Of a stretch of 64,000 nucleotides of DNA, positions 23,424-35,345 are shown piece after piece. Origin of the DNA: Lepidurus packardi. Its lineage: Eukaryota > Arthropoda > Branchiopoda > Notostraca > Triopsidae. Both the position numbers and the translations under genes were made by a program. Location: NCBI GenBank assembly GCA_023053545.1, contig JAKZAN010000007.1:8308001-8372000 (forward strand), given 5' to 3'. How positions within the stretch are numbered: position 1 is the first letter of the stretch; every line of letters starts with the position of its first letter. The notes under the pieces are model-generated. The model made no database searches and was not told the origin of the DNA. It saw nothing but the letters and a program-made list of their open reading frames with translations.

Positions 23424-25089
23424 ACTCGCTTGAATGCAAAGACTTCCCTTTTACCTCATCAGCCTTCGTTTGCGTTATTCTGCGTCCTCCGCGTACTTTG
23501 CTTGACAAGCAAAAGCCCTTAAAGGCCCGATTTTCTTTTGCATGGTCCCACATCAATTTCTTAAGTTTATTTTCGTATCTTACGCTACTGGCCAGCCTGA
23601 TATTAAACTAAGGTGGCTTCTTGAGTTTATAAAAAAAAAAAAAATCTAGTGGTCCTTTCAGGGATCTAGAGTTCTCTAGAACGTTGAACGTGAATTCCTT
23701 TCAATTAGAATTAATTAAATAAATTCCTTATATCTGGCTTGAACTTTTAATCATTTCCTGGTTGGCGCAGTACTCAAAAGAAGAAGAAGAACAAGAAAAA
23801 GACGAAGAAGAAGATGATATCCTACGTACCCCAACAATAGTCACTTCCCAACTTTACCCCCCCTTCTCCCGGGAAAGAAAAGGTATAGCGAGGACCGAGA
23901 GGTGAAGTCCAGGGAAGCAATAAGTGCTATCTCTGGGATGCTCAGCGCGCAACTTGCCCGAAAACTAATTTCCTTTCAAGCACTCTCGTCTCGCTGGGTG
24001 TCCGGCAGCCATTTGGGATGCTTTTGCAGCTCGCTTTTAATACGAATGGCAATGGGAGTAGAAAACGAAATAAGCAGCAGCAGGAAGCAAGGGAAGCAAA
24101 GTCCAAGTGTCCCGGCCTTTGGATTGGAACTCCTTCCAATAAAACTGGTACACGAACACAACAAGATTGGGGTGGGAAAAGAAAAAAAAAAGGGAGAAAA
24201 AGGATCTCTTATTACTGCAAACGCTAACATTAAAAGCCCAACCATGTGACCGAAGTGGGGCGGGGATTACCTTATTTTTTTTAAAGAAAAAAAAAGCGAG
24301 ATTGGACGATTATTGAGAGCCCAGAAACATTTTCCTTGGTCTTTTAGAGTTTTTAAAACTATAATTTTAAAGGTGAATTTTTTAGAAAAAAAGCATTTTG
24401 TAAGCAAGGTTTTTGGATGAATTATGAGGCTTTTTTATGGCGCCCAGCCTGCGTTTCTAATTAATAAAACGCTCTATACAAAGTTAGGAATAACGAAGAC
24501 CCTTTCAGGAGGATTTCTATCCCTTTGCCTGGCGCATCTAAACTTTTCCAAGGATGAGTCCAAAACCCTCATTATATTCCTATTCACGCAGAGCTGGAGC
24601 TGTGAGGTGAAAGTTCATGTCAGACTCATTTGCCACGTCAAGCAACCCAAGCTAACATAAACCCCGGCTAACGGCAACATTTGGCGTCCACGACACAACA
24701 ACTTTGCAGCGGAGACGAGTGAAACCCCCACGCCGCCCCTTATCGCAGCCCCCCGTCAGCGCCCTGAAATGCAAAACATGACCTAATCCACGGAAGAGAC
24801 GAGCCTCCATTGCCAAAACACATAAACCAACCCGCCAAACTCGATCACGTAACTTCCCAACCTCTTGATCTTGGGCAGCACTAATGCTTTTAATGCACTT
24901 TAAAGTAATGATCACTTTTAGATATTAAATGGAAAATTAAAGCAATTGAACTCAATTATTTAAACAAGGTAGTATAAACTAGATAATACGTTTACTAATT
25001 AATTAGGGTAATACATTTTCGGACCATTGCAGAATAGTTCCTGAACATTCCGACCCATTGGGGCGTATGCTTGAGTAAAATTCCGAGCG
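22501..25089. other. Gene-free stretch
   Basis: Contains C12 at 22959-22970, A31 at 23389-23419 and a GAA-rich microsatellite at about 23777-23817. Purine-rich segments produce open frames full of Lys/Glu or Phe/Leu, none resembling a known protein. Confidence 0.55.
23389..23419 (+). repeat. Poly-A tract (A31)
   Basis: An uninterrupted run of 31 A preceded by a shorter A9 at about 23370. Possibly the tail of a retroposed sequence, but no body was recognised upstream. Confidence 0.9.
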
Positions 25090-25410
25090 AAAGAAAATCA
25101 AGCCGGACTAATCGAACGAATCCGGCTTAGGCGCACCCACGAGGTTATTTTTCGTTCCACACTCTCACGTCGTTGTTCTAGAGGTCCATGCAGGGCGAAC
25201 TAGCGCTACGAGTTACCGCCTGGACCTTCCAGAAAACATCGGAAGCTTTTATTTTTGGACGGGAGTAGCAACTTGCTCCGCAAGGGCGACACGCAAGCCA
25301 CCGAACAAAGTAAACACCAAGCCGGCGTAACCGTACAAGTTCCCCTTTGGAAAGCAACCTTCACGCGGTTATACCCGCCAATATCCATTATTGCATCATT
25401 GCACTACTAG
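25090..25410 (+). repeat. SINE-like repeat fragment
   Basis: The words GCTACGAGTTACCG and AACATCGGAAGCTTTTATTT match, in order, the core of the repeats at 25719-25815, 34830-35345 and 37850-38010 (there GCTACGAGTCCC and AAACGTCGGTAGCTTTTACT). A second partial core starts near 25320 (AAGCCGGCGTAACCGTACAA). The right side is interrupted by the TAG-flanked MITE at 25411. I could not see a Pol III A/B-box pair, so 'SINE-like' describes size and dispersion only. Confidence 0.55.
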
Positions 25411-25718
25411 GGGTGCGTTTTATTGTTAAGGGAACTGAGTAACTGTGTTGGCCAGTTGGCTCAACTGGCATCAGCTGGGCGGGCGTTTTAGCTTGAACAA
25501 CTCAACGGGATGGCTTGGCGCGTAACTCGAAAACCGCTTTCCGTTCAACTGCTTCCCTGGTGCACAGTAAAACTCTGGACGATCCCTAAGCCCGCCCCCA
25601 AGCTTGACGGGCGCTTTACTGTCAACGCCCGTTGAACGGCGACCTGCAGAACGTTCGTTTTATTGTCAACGAGAGCTGTCCAACGGAAGAACTTATTAGT
25701 TTACCGTAAAACGCACCC
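25411..25718. mobile_element. MITE with TAG target duplication (PIF/Harbinger-like)
   Basis: It begins GGGTGCGTTTTA and ends with the exact inverse TAAAACGCACCC. A 3-bp TAG lies on both sides (25408-25410 and 25719-25721). Further GTTTTATTGT-like and TTTACTGTCAACG words occur inside as subterminal repeats. A 3-bp TAG/CTA duplication is a property of PIF/Harbinger elements; superfamily assignment is inference. It sits inside the SINE-like repeat cluster. Confidence 0.8.
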
Positions 25719-25815
25719 TAGGTTACAGCGGTACGGCAGTCCGAAGTAACGCTACGAGTTTCCTTGTGAAACTTAAGGCACAACGTCGGTAGCTTTTTCT
25801 TTCGCTCCGGAGTCG
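25719..25815 (+). repeat. SINE-like repeat fragment, right of the MITE
   Basis: AGTAACGCTACGAGTTTCC followed by CAACGTCGGTAGCTTTTTCT matches the family core found at 34930-35005 and 35185-35275. It is probably the continuation of the repeat cluster left of the TAG-flanked MITE. Confidence 0.6.
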
Positions 25816-27740
25816 ATATCTATACCTCGGTGTATATATATTACGCTTGCCTGGCACATTGGCTCGTTTTAATTCCCTAGCAGTCTAGCAAGGGCTACTC
25901 AATACTCTCGCTTAGGATCCAAGTTAATTAGCTGCAACTTGAATTGCTCGTAAGCCATCCGAACATCTGCAAGGCATCAATTTATCATCCCTGACACTCA
26001 ACCTTTTTTTTATCTCTACAGTATGTGTTGTATTAGAAGCTGTTTCTCTTTTGTCCGCCATGCACACGTCCGTCCCTCTCTACGGCATTACATTCACTTC
26101 ATAGCCCATTAGGAAACCAAGATACTTGACTAATCTACCGTGTCATCAATAGTCGGGAGAAAACTTTTCCCCTATGAGCTTTACAATAAAACTGAAGAAC
26201 TGCCTTGGCTTAGAAGGCGAATATAAAAAGAAGGCTTAGAAAAAAATAGAAAAAAAAAGAAAAAGAAAGGGAAAAGCGTGAAACAATATTAGGACCCCTT
26301 CAACGCTCTTCCGCGCTTTAACAACTATCTGTCTGAGAGAATTTTACACTCGTTTTAGTTCCTCTTTGGGGGTTCTTTAAGTAGTGAAGAAAGGGAGGAA
26401 AACAAATAAAAGCATTACGAAACTAATAGTCCATATCCAATAACACCTTGTCATCCTTATCTAACTGCGTCAAGCTATAATACGGCTATTTTACTCCCCA
26501 CGTACGTCAAACTCACCGTTCCAGATCTCAATGTTGTCTCTCTCTCTCTTTTAGATAAACGGGGCTTGGAACCGTCAGGTAATTCATTTTTATTTCCTGT
26601 TGGACCTCCACGAGTTTGTCTAATGGCCCTAAGACAAGCCTCCCGCGTTGTTGATTTTTTTTAACGGCCATAATAATAACCGCATCAATTTACATCTCTT
26701 TTTTTGTAGCATGATAAAGAGCGTTTTCTGTTTACAAGTGTGCAACGCGGACCAAATCGCTGCAGTCATTTGACTGACAAAACGTTTCCTGTGGTTATTC
26801 CCTATAGCTATGCTACGGAGAAGAATGAAAAAATATTATTATTATTTCTGCACGGGTGGGATGACTTGGAAGTCATGACGAAGCATCCTGGCACCTGGGC
26901 TTACATAACTGTGCGGATTACATAACAAAAAGTTTTTCTTCTCGAGCGTAATTCGTTTTCTTTTGTAGGGAGAGGGCAGTACTAAAGCCTTTTTTTGTGT
27001 GTGTAACCCGTTTGGAAGTCGAAACGTTTTACAACCGGGTAAGTCGATTACGTCTTTCAATTATTTTTTTTTTTTTTTTTTTTTTTAAAAGCTATTCAAA
27101 TCGTCACATTCTAAGACGAGCCCCCCTTTTGGGGATTTGCAGGCTCATTGAAATCCATGAAGCAGACACCAGACATTTCTGTATTTTGTTAGAGATCCAG
27201 CTGGCCAAAAGCTTTCCAACACAATACTGTCAAGGATCTAATTTTATTTTTTTTTATTTTTTTTTTTTAAAGTAAAGATGTCAGCTACCCCAGCATTTCA
27301 ACGTCCTAACGTTATTACAACACGTACAATCTCCCATTTCTAAACTCTCACCCTTTTTTCTTTCGTGCCAACCCCAATTCCAACCCAGGAAAACGACAAC
27401 TAGTGCCCAAAGCTGTTAACGGTGAACGTTTCTCCGGCGTCCATGCATAATCCCTTGCTTTGCCCTTAACTGACGTCTGATGGATGGTAGGATTAAAGCA
27501 GCTCTGGGGAAAAAGAAAAAGAAAGGCATCCCATTCCGAGCATCTGAGGTGTGTGCGTGTTTGTTGATACAGCAAGCTTGAAAAAAAACACACACATTAG
27601 GTTTGCCTTCTATTTCCATTGAATTTCGTTGATATATAATGGTATATATAATAGCATCTATCGTAGTAATCGTAATATAGAATAACAAAATAAAGAATTA
27701 TAAATAAAGAGCAAAGAACTGCCTTAAGCCTACATTGGTA
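25816..27740. other. Gene-free stretch
   Basis: Contains a T-rich run at 27062-27086 and T runs at about 27250-27270. No exon is recognised. The promoter-like TATATATA at about 25835 has no supporting context. Confidence 0.5.
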
Positions 27741-28974
27741 CAGTAAATGCATTATGGTCATCACGTTTGTCAAGTGAATACTGATTCTATTAAGCGGAGA
27801 TTCTAATAACCAATAAGAAATATGTAATGGAATGGTTTACGATTCATAGGTGCGTGAAACGAACTGGCCTTGACAAAAATATGATAAATGGAGAGGGAGA
27901 ATGAACTTAGACCCTGCACTGTGTTGCTTTTATTAGAATAAGTTCGACTTAAAGGGTAAGACTCTATTTGTCAGCAAAGATACGTTGAGTTTCTTACCTA
28001 CAAAGAGAGAGATGTGAAACAAGGTGGACTAAAGATTGAATGAGGAGTCGGTTGTGGAGACTTCTCTTTTATACTTGCTCAAACGGTTGCGCCTTTGTTC
28101 TCCACGCGATACCCCTTAGCCTATAATGTTTTCCGTCAATTAAAGGTCATTCTGGTCATTCAATTGAATAACCTACTTTCTATATTCTCTCACATTTTGG
28201 ATTAGATTTGAATTGTCAAGCTAGATTTCGATAGAACCAAGTGTGCCCTTTTTTTAAAAAAAAAAAAAAATTAATCCAGGAAGTTTAGCCTTTTTTGCAA
28301 AGAGCATCGGCAACTTTCTGACACTTTCCTACATGTGTCCTTTTCCTAGATTCACTACACCCATCATTGTTTATTTCGTAAGGATTTTTCAACAATTTGG
28401 ATAGAAATGATGGAGGAATTCCTAACTTAACGGCCGCTTCCCTTGATGGCAAATCTTTTCATTTGAACTTGCCATAAGTTTTCAATGAGCCGCAGCTTCT
28501 CTTTTACATTTAAATCAACTCTTTTCTTATTTGTCGCCATTTTAATAGAACCACACGTCTAAAACACAACTAACATTGCGCCTTTGTTCTCAACACGATA
28601 TCTCTTATAATGTTTTCCGTCAATTAAAGGAACTGGTTATTCAATTGAATGACCTGCTCATTTCATTGATTGGGGAATTTAGAAAGAACTTCCCCCTAAG
28701 CGTAGTATACAGTAGGCTGAAAATGACAGGATTGATCAAACCGACGTAAAAATGTCATTGGTCAATATGCGAAGTTCAAGTAGCAATCACTAATGTAGTT
28801 TGATGACTGTGCATGAGAAGATTCTTTTAAAATTGATTCTAATATCCGAAGGTTGGATTCTAATAACCGATTAAAATTCAATGAAGCTTATCATTTTAAA
28901 TCGGTCCTTAAAAATTTGATTCCACAAAGCGACTGATTCTAGTAACCAGTGATCACAATAAACGGTATCTACTG
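27741..28974 (-). mobile_element. Degenerate pogo/Tigger-type transposon, copy 1
   Basis: The left end is TA-CAGTAAATGCATTATGGTC. The right end read inward is TA-CAGTAGATACCGTTTATTG. Both begin CAGTA and are flanked by TA, as in pogo-type elements. Inside on the minus strand is the broken N-terminus of a CENP-B-like transposase (28285-28540). The words GATTCTAATAACC and GATTCTAGTAACCAG recur near the ends. Homology to the second copy (from 39519) starts around 28180. There is an internal near-duplicate of TTCTC.ACACGATA...TATAATGTTTTCCGTC at about 28095 and 28585, so a rearrangement or nested insertion is likely. Confidence 0.7.
28285..28540 (-). pseudogene. Frameshifted CENP-B/psq-type HTH of a Tigger-like transposase
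   Basis: On the minus strand an ATG at 28540 opens MATNKKRVDLNVKEKLRLIEN. After a one-base frameshift between about 28478 and 28455 the frame continues DLPSREAAVKLGIPPSFLSK, then LLKNPYEINND and a basic RKRTHVGK stretch, ending at TAA 28285-28287. The pattern LRLIE...SREAAVKLGIP.S.LSKLLKN is the N-terminal helix-turn-helix typical of Tigger/jerky/CENP-B proteins. Everything after about 80 residues, including the DDE catalytic core, is gone. The second element copy has lost most of this HTH through a ~190-bp deletion. Confidence 0.75.
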
Positions 28975-29190
28975 TATTATAAATATATACCTAATGCTAA
29001 TAATAAATAACAAATAATGAAATAATTAAGAGCAAATAAGTAATATGAGATACCCCACAACAGTCGGAATTAAAAAAAGTAATATAAATGAGAATAAAAT
29101 AGAATAAAAATAGTTATAGATAAAAAAAAATAATGGTAACTCAATAAATCAATAAAAATGAAATTAATTCAGAGCCAATAAGCCATATAA
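28975..29190 (+). repeat. AT-rich segment shared with 40137-40350
   Basis: The sequence outside the CAGTA end of copy 1 (AATAATAAATAA..., AGCAAATAAGTAATATGAGA, CCACAACAGTCGGAATT, ATGAGAATAAAATAG) is repeated almost base for base outside the same end in copy 2. The ancestral mobile unit or duplication therefore extended past the inner terminus. Confidence 0.8.
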
Positions 29191-29221
29191 ATAATAATAT
29201 GTATTACGATAAATAACAAAA

Positions 29222-29325
29222 CAGTCCATGATCTTGATCGAAACAGTCAAATGATCAAAACAGTCAAAAAATGATCAAATGGTCAAAAAACAGTCAAATG
29301 ATCAAAACAGTCCATGAGCTTGGAA
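29222..29325 (+). repeat. Short irregular tandem of CAAATGATCAAAACAGT
   Basis: Five to six imperfect copies of AAACAGTCAAATGATCA-like words, bounded by ACAGTCCATGATCTTG and ACAGTCCATGAGCTTG. Confidence 0.75.
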
Positions 29326-31175
29326 ACCTTTCATTCAAATAGTCAGAATACAAATACAATTTTTCCAATTCAAAAGCATGGGAAAAGAACCACAGGACTC
29401 GGTTTAACTCTTGCATGTGATCCGATCCTACAGAGCTAATTTGAATGTCTTAAGGTATACCCAAACGGGGACAAGTTGCCTATATGGGAAAGCATTGGCT
29501 GGTCATAAGTCCTCGATTAGTGTCAACTGAAAAACTCAGCGATGCTTGGCCATGCTGAATGGGCTGAAAAGATTCCTAGGAGTCGCACTAGACAGGGGGG
29601 GGGAGAGAAAAAAAAAACTAAAAAAAAAAATGACGCTAAAGAAAAAGAAGTGTCGTTTTGGGGCGAGGAACGGGGGCGACAGAGAGCTTGTAAAAGGGAG
29701 AAACGGTTGTATTGGATGCTTCAACGACGCCGACGACACATCCACATGCACCCGGGCCGCCAAAAGACATTCCCGGCAACAGGACAATACAAAGCCGGGA
29801 CCTTGTATACATTCAGTAAGCGGGGCCCTTTTGGGTAAGCCAATGCAACTTTGAAAACCAGTTCAAGAAGCTTTAAACCGCTGTTTTCCATGCTCCATAT
29901 CCCCCTTTCCCCCCTTTTTTTTCTCGCCCAAAGATCTTGGCTCACTTATTATCACGTACAGTGGCCCTGCTGTCAGCAACCGCTGGGACAGGAATAATCA
30001 AAACGGCCATTTGCACTTCGCGCTACCTTGCACCGAGTCAAAGGAGGTTGCGGCGTTCGCGGCCCGCCGAACAGTGTGTGGCAGCAGCAACCCCGGCCCC
30101 GGCACCGGCAGCGGCACCGTCAACGCCATAACCCCGCGTTGCTCATCCGAATCTGTGACCATACGCTCACGGCCAACAATCCACAACCGCAGCCGTTAGA
30201 ACCCGGGCTGCTCGGTAAGAGCGGCTGTGGATCCTAATAAAACTGCCACTGCAATGCAATGCATCCGCATCCAGGAAGCACAAGCATTCGGCGGCTTTTT
30301 TTTTGGCGTGCGAACTAAAGCTTTAGCAATCGACATAAAAGCTTGTCAGTCCATCATCGCCACGATTCGTTTCCTATTTTAGTTCTTTGCAAATGTTGCC
30401 AAACAACACATTTCTGTTGCTAGACCAAACTCAATCTTTCTCTTGCCTTCGTTCTTAAATATCTTTGGAAGGGCGTGAAAAGGTCAGCACCTTTAAAATA
30501 TGACACCCGCATGTAATACTGTATAGGAACAAAAGTTTGAGCTTAGGAATAAAAGGCGTCAGCTCATTTTCTTCCCTTTTTCTCCCGGCTAATAGAACCG
30601 GTGAATAGCTTTCAGGAAACGATAACAAAATGTGTGTCTGATTACAGACATCGTGATCCTTTTCCCGATACTGTTAATCAAGGAGTTCAATAAAAGTGTC
30701 CATCAACACTTTTTCTGCTTGTCCTTTCTTTCTTTCGGTAACTCCCCCTTGACCGAATGATAATAAATACAAATCCCTTTTGTTTTCCCCCCTTCTTTTC
30801 TTTTGCCCAACTCAGCTCAATCCCCTGATGCGATACTTGAGCTAGGGGTGCCGCGCGGAGCAAACTCACTTCACCGAGCAAAAGTCCAGCTGCGGAATTT
30901 ATAGCCTTCCCCGTTAATTAGGTTTGCTTTTGTCCGTTAGACGCAACTTTGGGCTAATGGCCAGCTGAGCAAGTTAGCGCCCGACTGGGCCAGATAGAGG
31001 TAAAAAGATCGCAGAGCCATTGCTTAAAGGGGCAATAGCCAACCAACAATCAATTGTGTCCTACCCCCAGGAACGAGCGCACACAGTCCAAGTTTCGACT
31101 TTGTTTCTTTCCGTCACATCTGAAATAATAAACTAACGCTATTAAAAAAACATATTACCAAACTAGGATCACGCG
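29326..31175. other. Gene-free stretch with GC-rich island
   Basis: The segment 29995-30240 is CpG- and GC-rich (for example GGCGTTCGCGGCCCGCC and GGCACCGGCAGCGGCACCG) in an otherwise AT-rich region. Open frames on both strands there are explained by composition. It could be a promoter-like CpG island or exon of an unrecognised gene, but I see no start or splice context that decides. Confidence 0.45.
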
Positions 31176-31370
31176 GCTTGGTGACGTCATAGACGTATCA
31201 GTATACAATCTCTATATTTTTTTGTGTACAGTTCAGCACGGAAAGTCAACAAAGAGCACGGTAGAGAGTCGCCAATGCCGTAAGCCGTGTCGCAACACGT
31301 TTGTGACGTCACGACCCGAACTTTGCATGCCAATAACTCGCGAACAGTGCTTCCTAAAAAATTAGAACCA
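31176..31370 (+). repeat. TGACGTCA-pair dispersed repeat, copy D
   Basis: TGACGTCA sites lie at 31182-31189 (GTGACGTCATAGACGTATCA) and 31304-31311 (GTGACGTCACGACCC), 122 bp apart. TTTGCATGCCAATAACTCGC and GAAC follow. The words GCCGTAAGC and GCAACACG before the second site match copy A. Confidence 0.8.
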
Positions 31371-32966
31371 AGAGCATCGGTCTTAGAACAATGTAGATTA
31401 CAAGAATCATCCAAATTTCTAAGAAGGGTTTTTTGATGACTTTGTATTTGGGACATTCTGCGCTCCCAAAACCTGTAATATGTCACTGAAACGTTTTTCG
31501 TTTGCGTAAGTACTCTCCCTGTCCATAAAACGTTCCTTTCGTCCTCCAATTGGACTATGTTTATTGTTTCAAAGAAGTGTAAAATTCCACCACTTTAGCA
31601 AGCTTTTGTGTCCCATCAGATCAAGTCCGGAATGTCGAAACCGTGGACAGGCAATGACCCCGAACGTGATTTGGCTTGCAAAATAAAAGACAAAAAATAA
31701 ACAAAAATAAATATAAAAAAGACCACGAATTAGAGACACTTGAATGCAAGCAGTGAAATGTGAATGCGCACAGCTCTGGTAACGGAATGCGAAATACGTA
31801 CCCCACGTATCTGCTATTTTTTTTTACCTTCTTGTCAGTGTTTCGTGTTTGAACATGGCACACGTTTCTTATTGTTTCTTACCAGGCTAAAAAAATTAAA
31901 AAATAAATAAAAATAACCGTGTCGAAAGTTTTTTCACCCTTTTTCTGCGAGCAATATTCTTCCATTTTTATTTCCCTTTTTCAGCTTATTAGCATGGTCG
32001 CTCGCTACATTGCCGGTAACAGAACTCGTAGTCGCCGGCAATACAATATAAAACGGAATCAAAGAAAAGGTGGCACTAATCAGTGGCAAATGTTACTACA
32101 AGACTCCATTTGGGGCGGGTTATCGAAACAAATTTACGGACCCACTGCGGTGCCTTTTGGGATTGCACCAGGATATGCTTTTGGAAGGGCCAGATGAGAG
32201 TGTGTGTGTGAGAGAGAAAGAACGAGATGGACAAAAAAAGGATAGGATAGGCTGAAAGCTGCAAGTCCCAGATGAAATCAATCAAAATCCTGGCAGCCAA
32301 AAGAGATCACAGCTTGGGTTCTTGCACACCTCTCCCTTTTTTCCCCAACCAAAGAACTTTTAATCATGTCCGCGCGTGATATGCCCCTTGCCCTCGGTTC
32401 CTTCTTTTTGTGTCGTCGCTCTCACACACACTATATAGACTTCCGCTCGGTCCTCCTCCTTTACCATTGCTCACTCCCGCATTTCAATCTTTTACGCAAG
32501 ATATACCTTACACGATCTTATAGAGAGAGAGGGAGCTCTGAGACGTCGTTCTGACGCTAACCCGATGAAGAAATACGAAAAATAAGAAGAAATACAAGAA
32601 TAATAAAAAGACATGCCAGCATTTTTTAACTTTTTTTTTTCGTGTGGGGGGGGGGGGGACCAGGTTTTGGACCTTTATTAATTGCTCCTAGAGAGTTACC
32701 TTAGCAACGCTTATAGAGCTCGGCTGGGACTCTCGCTATCCCGCCATGTGCTGTAATGAAGTTCCCACACCACGCAACTTCTCTTCTATAGCACTCCTTA
32801 ATGGGAAAAATTACCCAAGTGAAAATTTCTCATTAAGGAAGAAATGGAGAGCCTAATCCCGCGCAACTTTTCTGTCCGGATTTTCTCATCCCTCCAAAAC
32901 CACTAACTCCCATCCCCTAATTACCAACTCCCGCTTCATTCCTACAATTTTGCCCTATCCTATGAT
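31371..32966. other. Gene-free stretch
   Basis: A G13 run lies at 32646-32658. The 92-aa frame at 31919-32197 starts at a non-ATG codon and resembles nothing I recognise. Nothing else supportable. Confidence 0.5.
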
Positions 32967-33332
32967 ACTGGGCTGCCTCCAAAGATTCCATAAAACTCCA
33001 TAAATTCAACAAAATCCTTCAATAAAAGCAATTAAATATACTGCAATAAATGAGACGAGTACTGGGCTGCCTCCAAAGATTCCATAAAACTCCATAAATT
33101 CAACAAAATCCCTCAATAAAAGCAATTAAATGTACTGAAATAAATGAGACGAGTACTGGGCTACCTCCAAAGATTCCACAAAACTCCATAAATTCAACAA
33201 AATCCTTCAATAAAAGCAATTAAATATGCTGAAGTAAATGAGACGAGTACTGGGCTGCCTCCAAAGAACTCAAGAAATTCAAGAAAATACCTAAATTAAA
33301 GCAATTCAATATAGACACTCAAGAAATTCAAG
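32967..33332 (+). repeat. 94-bp tandem repeat (3.9 units)
   Basis: Units start with ACTGGGCTGCCTCCAAAGA at 32967, 33061, 33155 and 33249, exactly 94 bp apart. The first three are nearly identical (substitutions such as GCTGCC/GCTACC). The fourth decays after about 30 bp into an AAGAAATTCAAGAAA-type sequence to about 33332. Each unit contains TTCCATAAAACTCCATAAAT and AGCAATTAAAT. No ORF. A small satellite-like array. Confidence 0.95.
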
Positions 33333-34829
33333 AAATGTCTAAATGAAATTTGCAGAAATCAATGAGATAAAACAAATTAAAAATAGATAAATACACCTGA
33401 AATTGGAAAAGAATACTGTATGATTCTCTGGCATGGCGTCCGAGTTAGACGAGAGATAAATAGGGGATGTTGTAAGGACTCGGGACTGGGCTTTAGGGGT
33501 TTGGGACAGGAAGGAAAGGAAATACTGTTGTGCTGTGGGTGGCGGCAGTGGTGGTGGTGGTGCGGGGCGGCCGTTTGACGTCTGACGGGGCAAAGCGGGT
33601 TATAATATGACACGGCACGCTCCTACTACATTACAGGCAGGCGCCCCAGAAAACGAGGTGCATGTGCCCACCTCGCTTATCTTAATTAAATCGCTCCGAA
33701 GAACAGACTATGAGAGCATATAGGAAAGCATATATACATTTAAGGGCGGGGAAAGGTTTGGTGCCTGTGTGTGCGGCTTCGACTTAGCTTGCCCTTCTAT
33801 ATAGTTTATATACGAGCGATAGATGCTGGTACCGTGTGTAACCCATTTTGGTTTAGTCGTTTACCAGCTTTTTTTCCTTTTTTTTTCTTTAAAAGATCCA
33901 TTTGTTTCGGGAGATACCACCCTAAGAGCTTTGATTAAACTTGACCGCCTTCAAGAATTCTGGCTTGCTTAACAAAACTCCTTCAAGGATATACGTTACT
34001 ATAATCAAGTACTTGGAAAGAAAATTTTTAAAAAAATACAAAGAAGAAAACGCAAAAGTTTAGTCTATTATGTTCGGGCACTTTTACTCCCGGGCACGCT
34101 TTCTACTTTGGCTTTTCATTACGCTAATTTATGTCTAGTTCGCTTTTCAATGCATTACAGAGAGCAGAGTTTGCCAGACACAGGACTTTAGCCAATTTTC
34201 CTAAGACTTTTTCTTGTTTGCTGCCTTCTTTCGCCTTTACGACTCGCTCAAAAGCGCAAGTTTGCTTGGCTTAGTTCTTGATATTCTTACTCCTCTAACC
34301 CCCTCCCGCCGAGAGGAAGGTACTGTACCCTGACACATGGTAAAGTGCGGGTAAAAAGGTGAATAATCTGAAAAGCGAGAGAAGCGAGTAATCGAAGGGG
34401 GGAAATTAACATTCATGGGATTAACTTGAAAAGATTTTGCTTTTTGGGTAGTTCGCGCAAAAAGACTTTGAAATTACGTCTAAGAGAAGCCCGGGATGAA
34501 GGATCGTACATAATCAGAGCTTATAAAGCCCTTTCAATGCATGCCTTAGAAGCAGTTAATTGGGACCACGAAGCCCTGGCTTAAGAACCCAAACTTTTTT
34601 AAGCTTCCTCATTTCGGCTCTTTTTTTAACCGAAAAATGTTCATAATTGCAAAATGCTTAATAGGACTATAGTGCTGCTAATCTTCATTTTTGACGAGGG
34701 CTTCTTCTGTACAGAGATGAATATATTAGCTTATTGTGCGGGCCCGATAAGAAGGGAACGAAAATTGGAAATAAATAACCCGCTTCCTAGATCCTCTTCT
34801 ATCCAGAAATACAAATTACCGAGCGAAGT
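33333..34829. other. Gene-free stretch
   Basis: A short GGT-rich run at about 33541-33562 reads as poly-His or poly-Pro in chance frames. No exon, RNA gene or transposon terminus was recognised. Confidence 0.5.
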
Positions 34830-35345
34830 GTCGTCAAGCCGGAGTAACATGACGCGTTGCGGTTAGAAGCGAAATTTGTTCGGCAACTCCTGAAACTATT
34901 CATTCTTGCCTTTTTTACTCCATTTGTAAGCAGGCCGGGGTAACGCTACCAGTCCCGGCCTGGCATGACAGGAAACGTCGGTAGCTTTTACTTTGGAGGG
35001 GAGAGGGACTTTGGGCGCAGTTGAATGCAACCGAAGGGAACGAACATGTGAAGAAAACATCCCGCCCCCTGTAGATCTTATTCTGCCTAGGAATAAAGTT
35101 TCCGAACAAAGCGACATCAAACCGGAATAACACAGTTAGGAGCGAAATTTGTTCGGCAACTCCTGAAACTATTGCTGAACTTGCAGGCAGGGGGAACGCT
35201 ACGAGCGCCGGCCTGACCTGTTAGGAAACGTCGGTGGCTTTTACTTTGGAGGGGAGAGGGACTTGGGAGCAGTTGAGTGCAAGCCGGAGTAACGCTACAA
35301 GTCCCCGGTCAGTGGTAACGTTCGTTCGGTTCCTGTCCACTATTC
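34830..35345 (+). repeat. SINE-like repeat, two tandem units of ~273 bp
   Basis: AGCGAAATTTGTTCGGCAAC begins at 34868 and again at 35141. Each is followed by TCCTGAAACTATT and then by a core GGTAACGCTACCAGTCCCGG or GGAACGCTACGAGCGCCGG, a GAAACGTCGGT(A/G)GCTTTTACTTT and GGAGGGGAGAGGGACTT. A third core (AAGCCGGAGTAACGCTACAA) starts at 35280. Related copies lie at 25090-25815 and 37850-38010. Frames over this region (for example 35234-35541) are chance. Confidence 0.8.
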
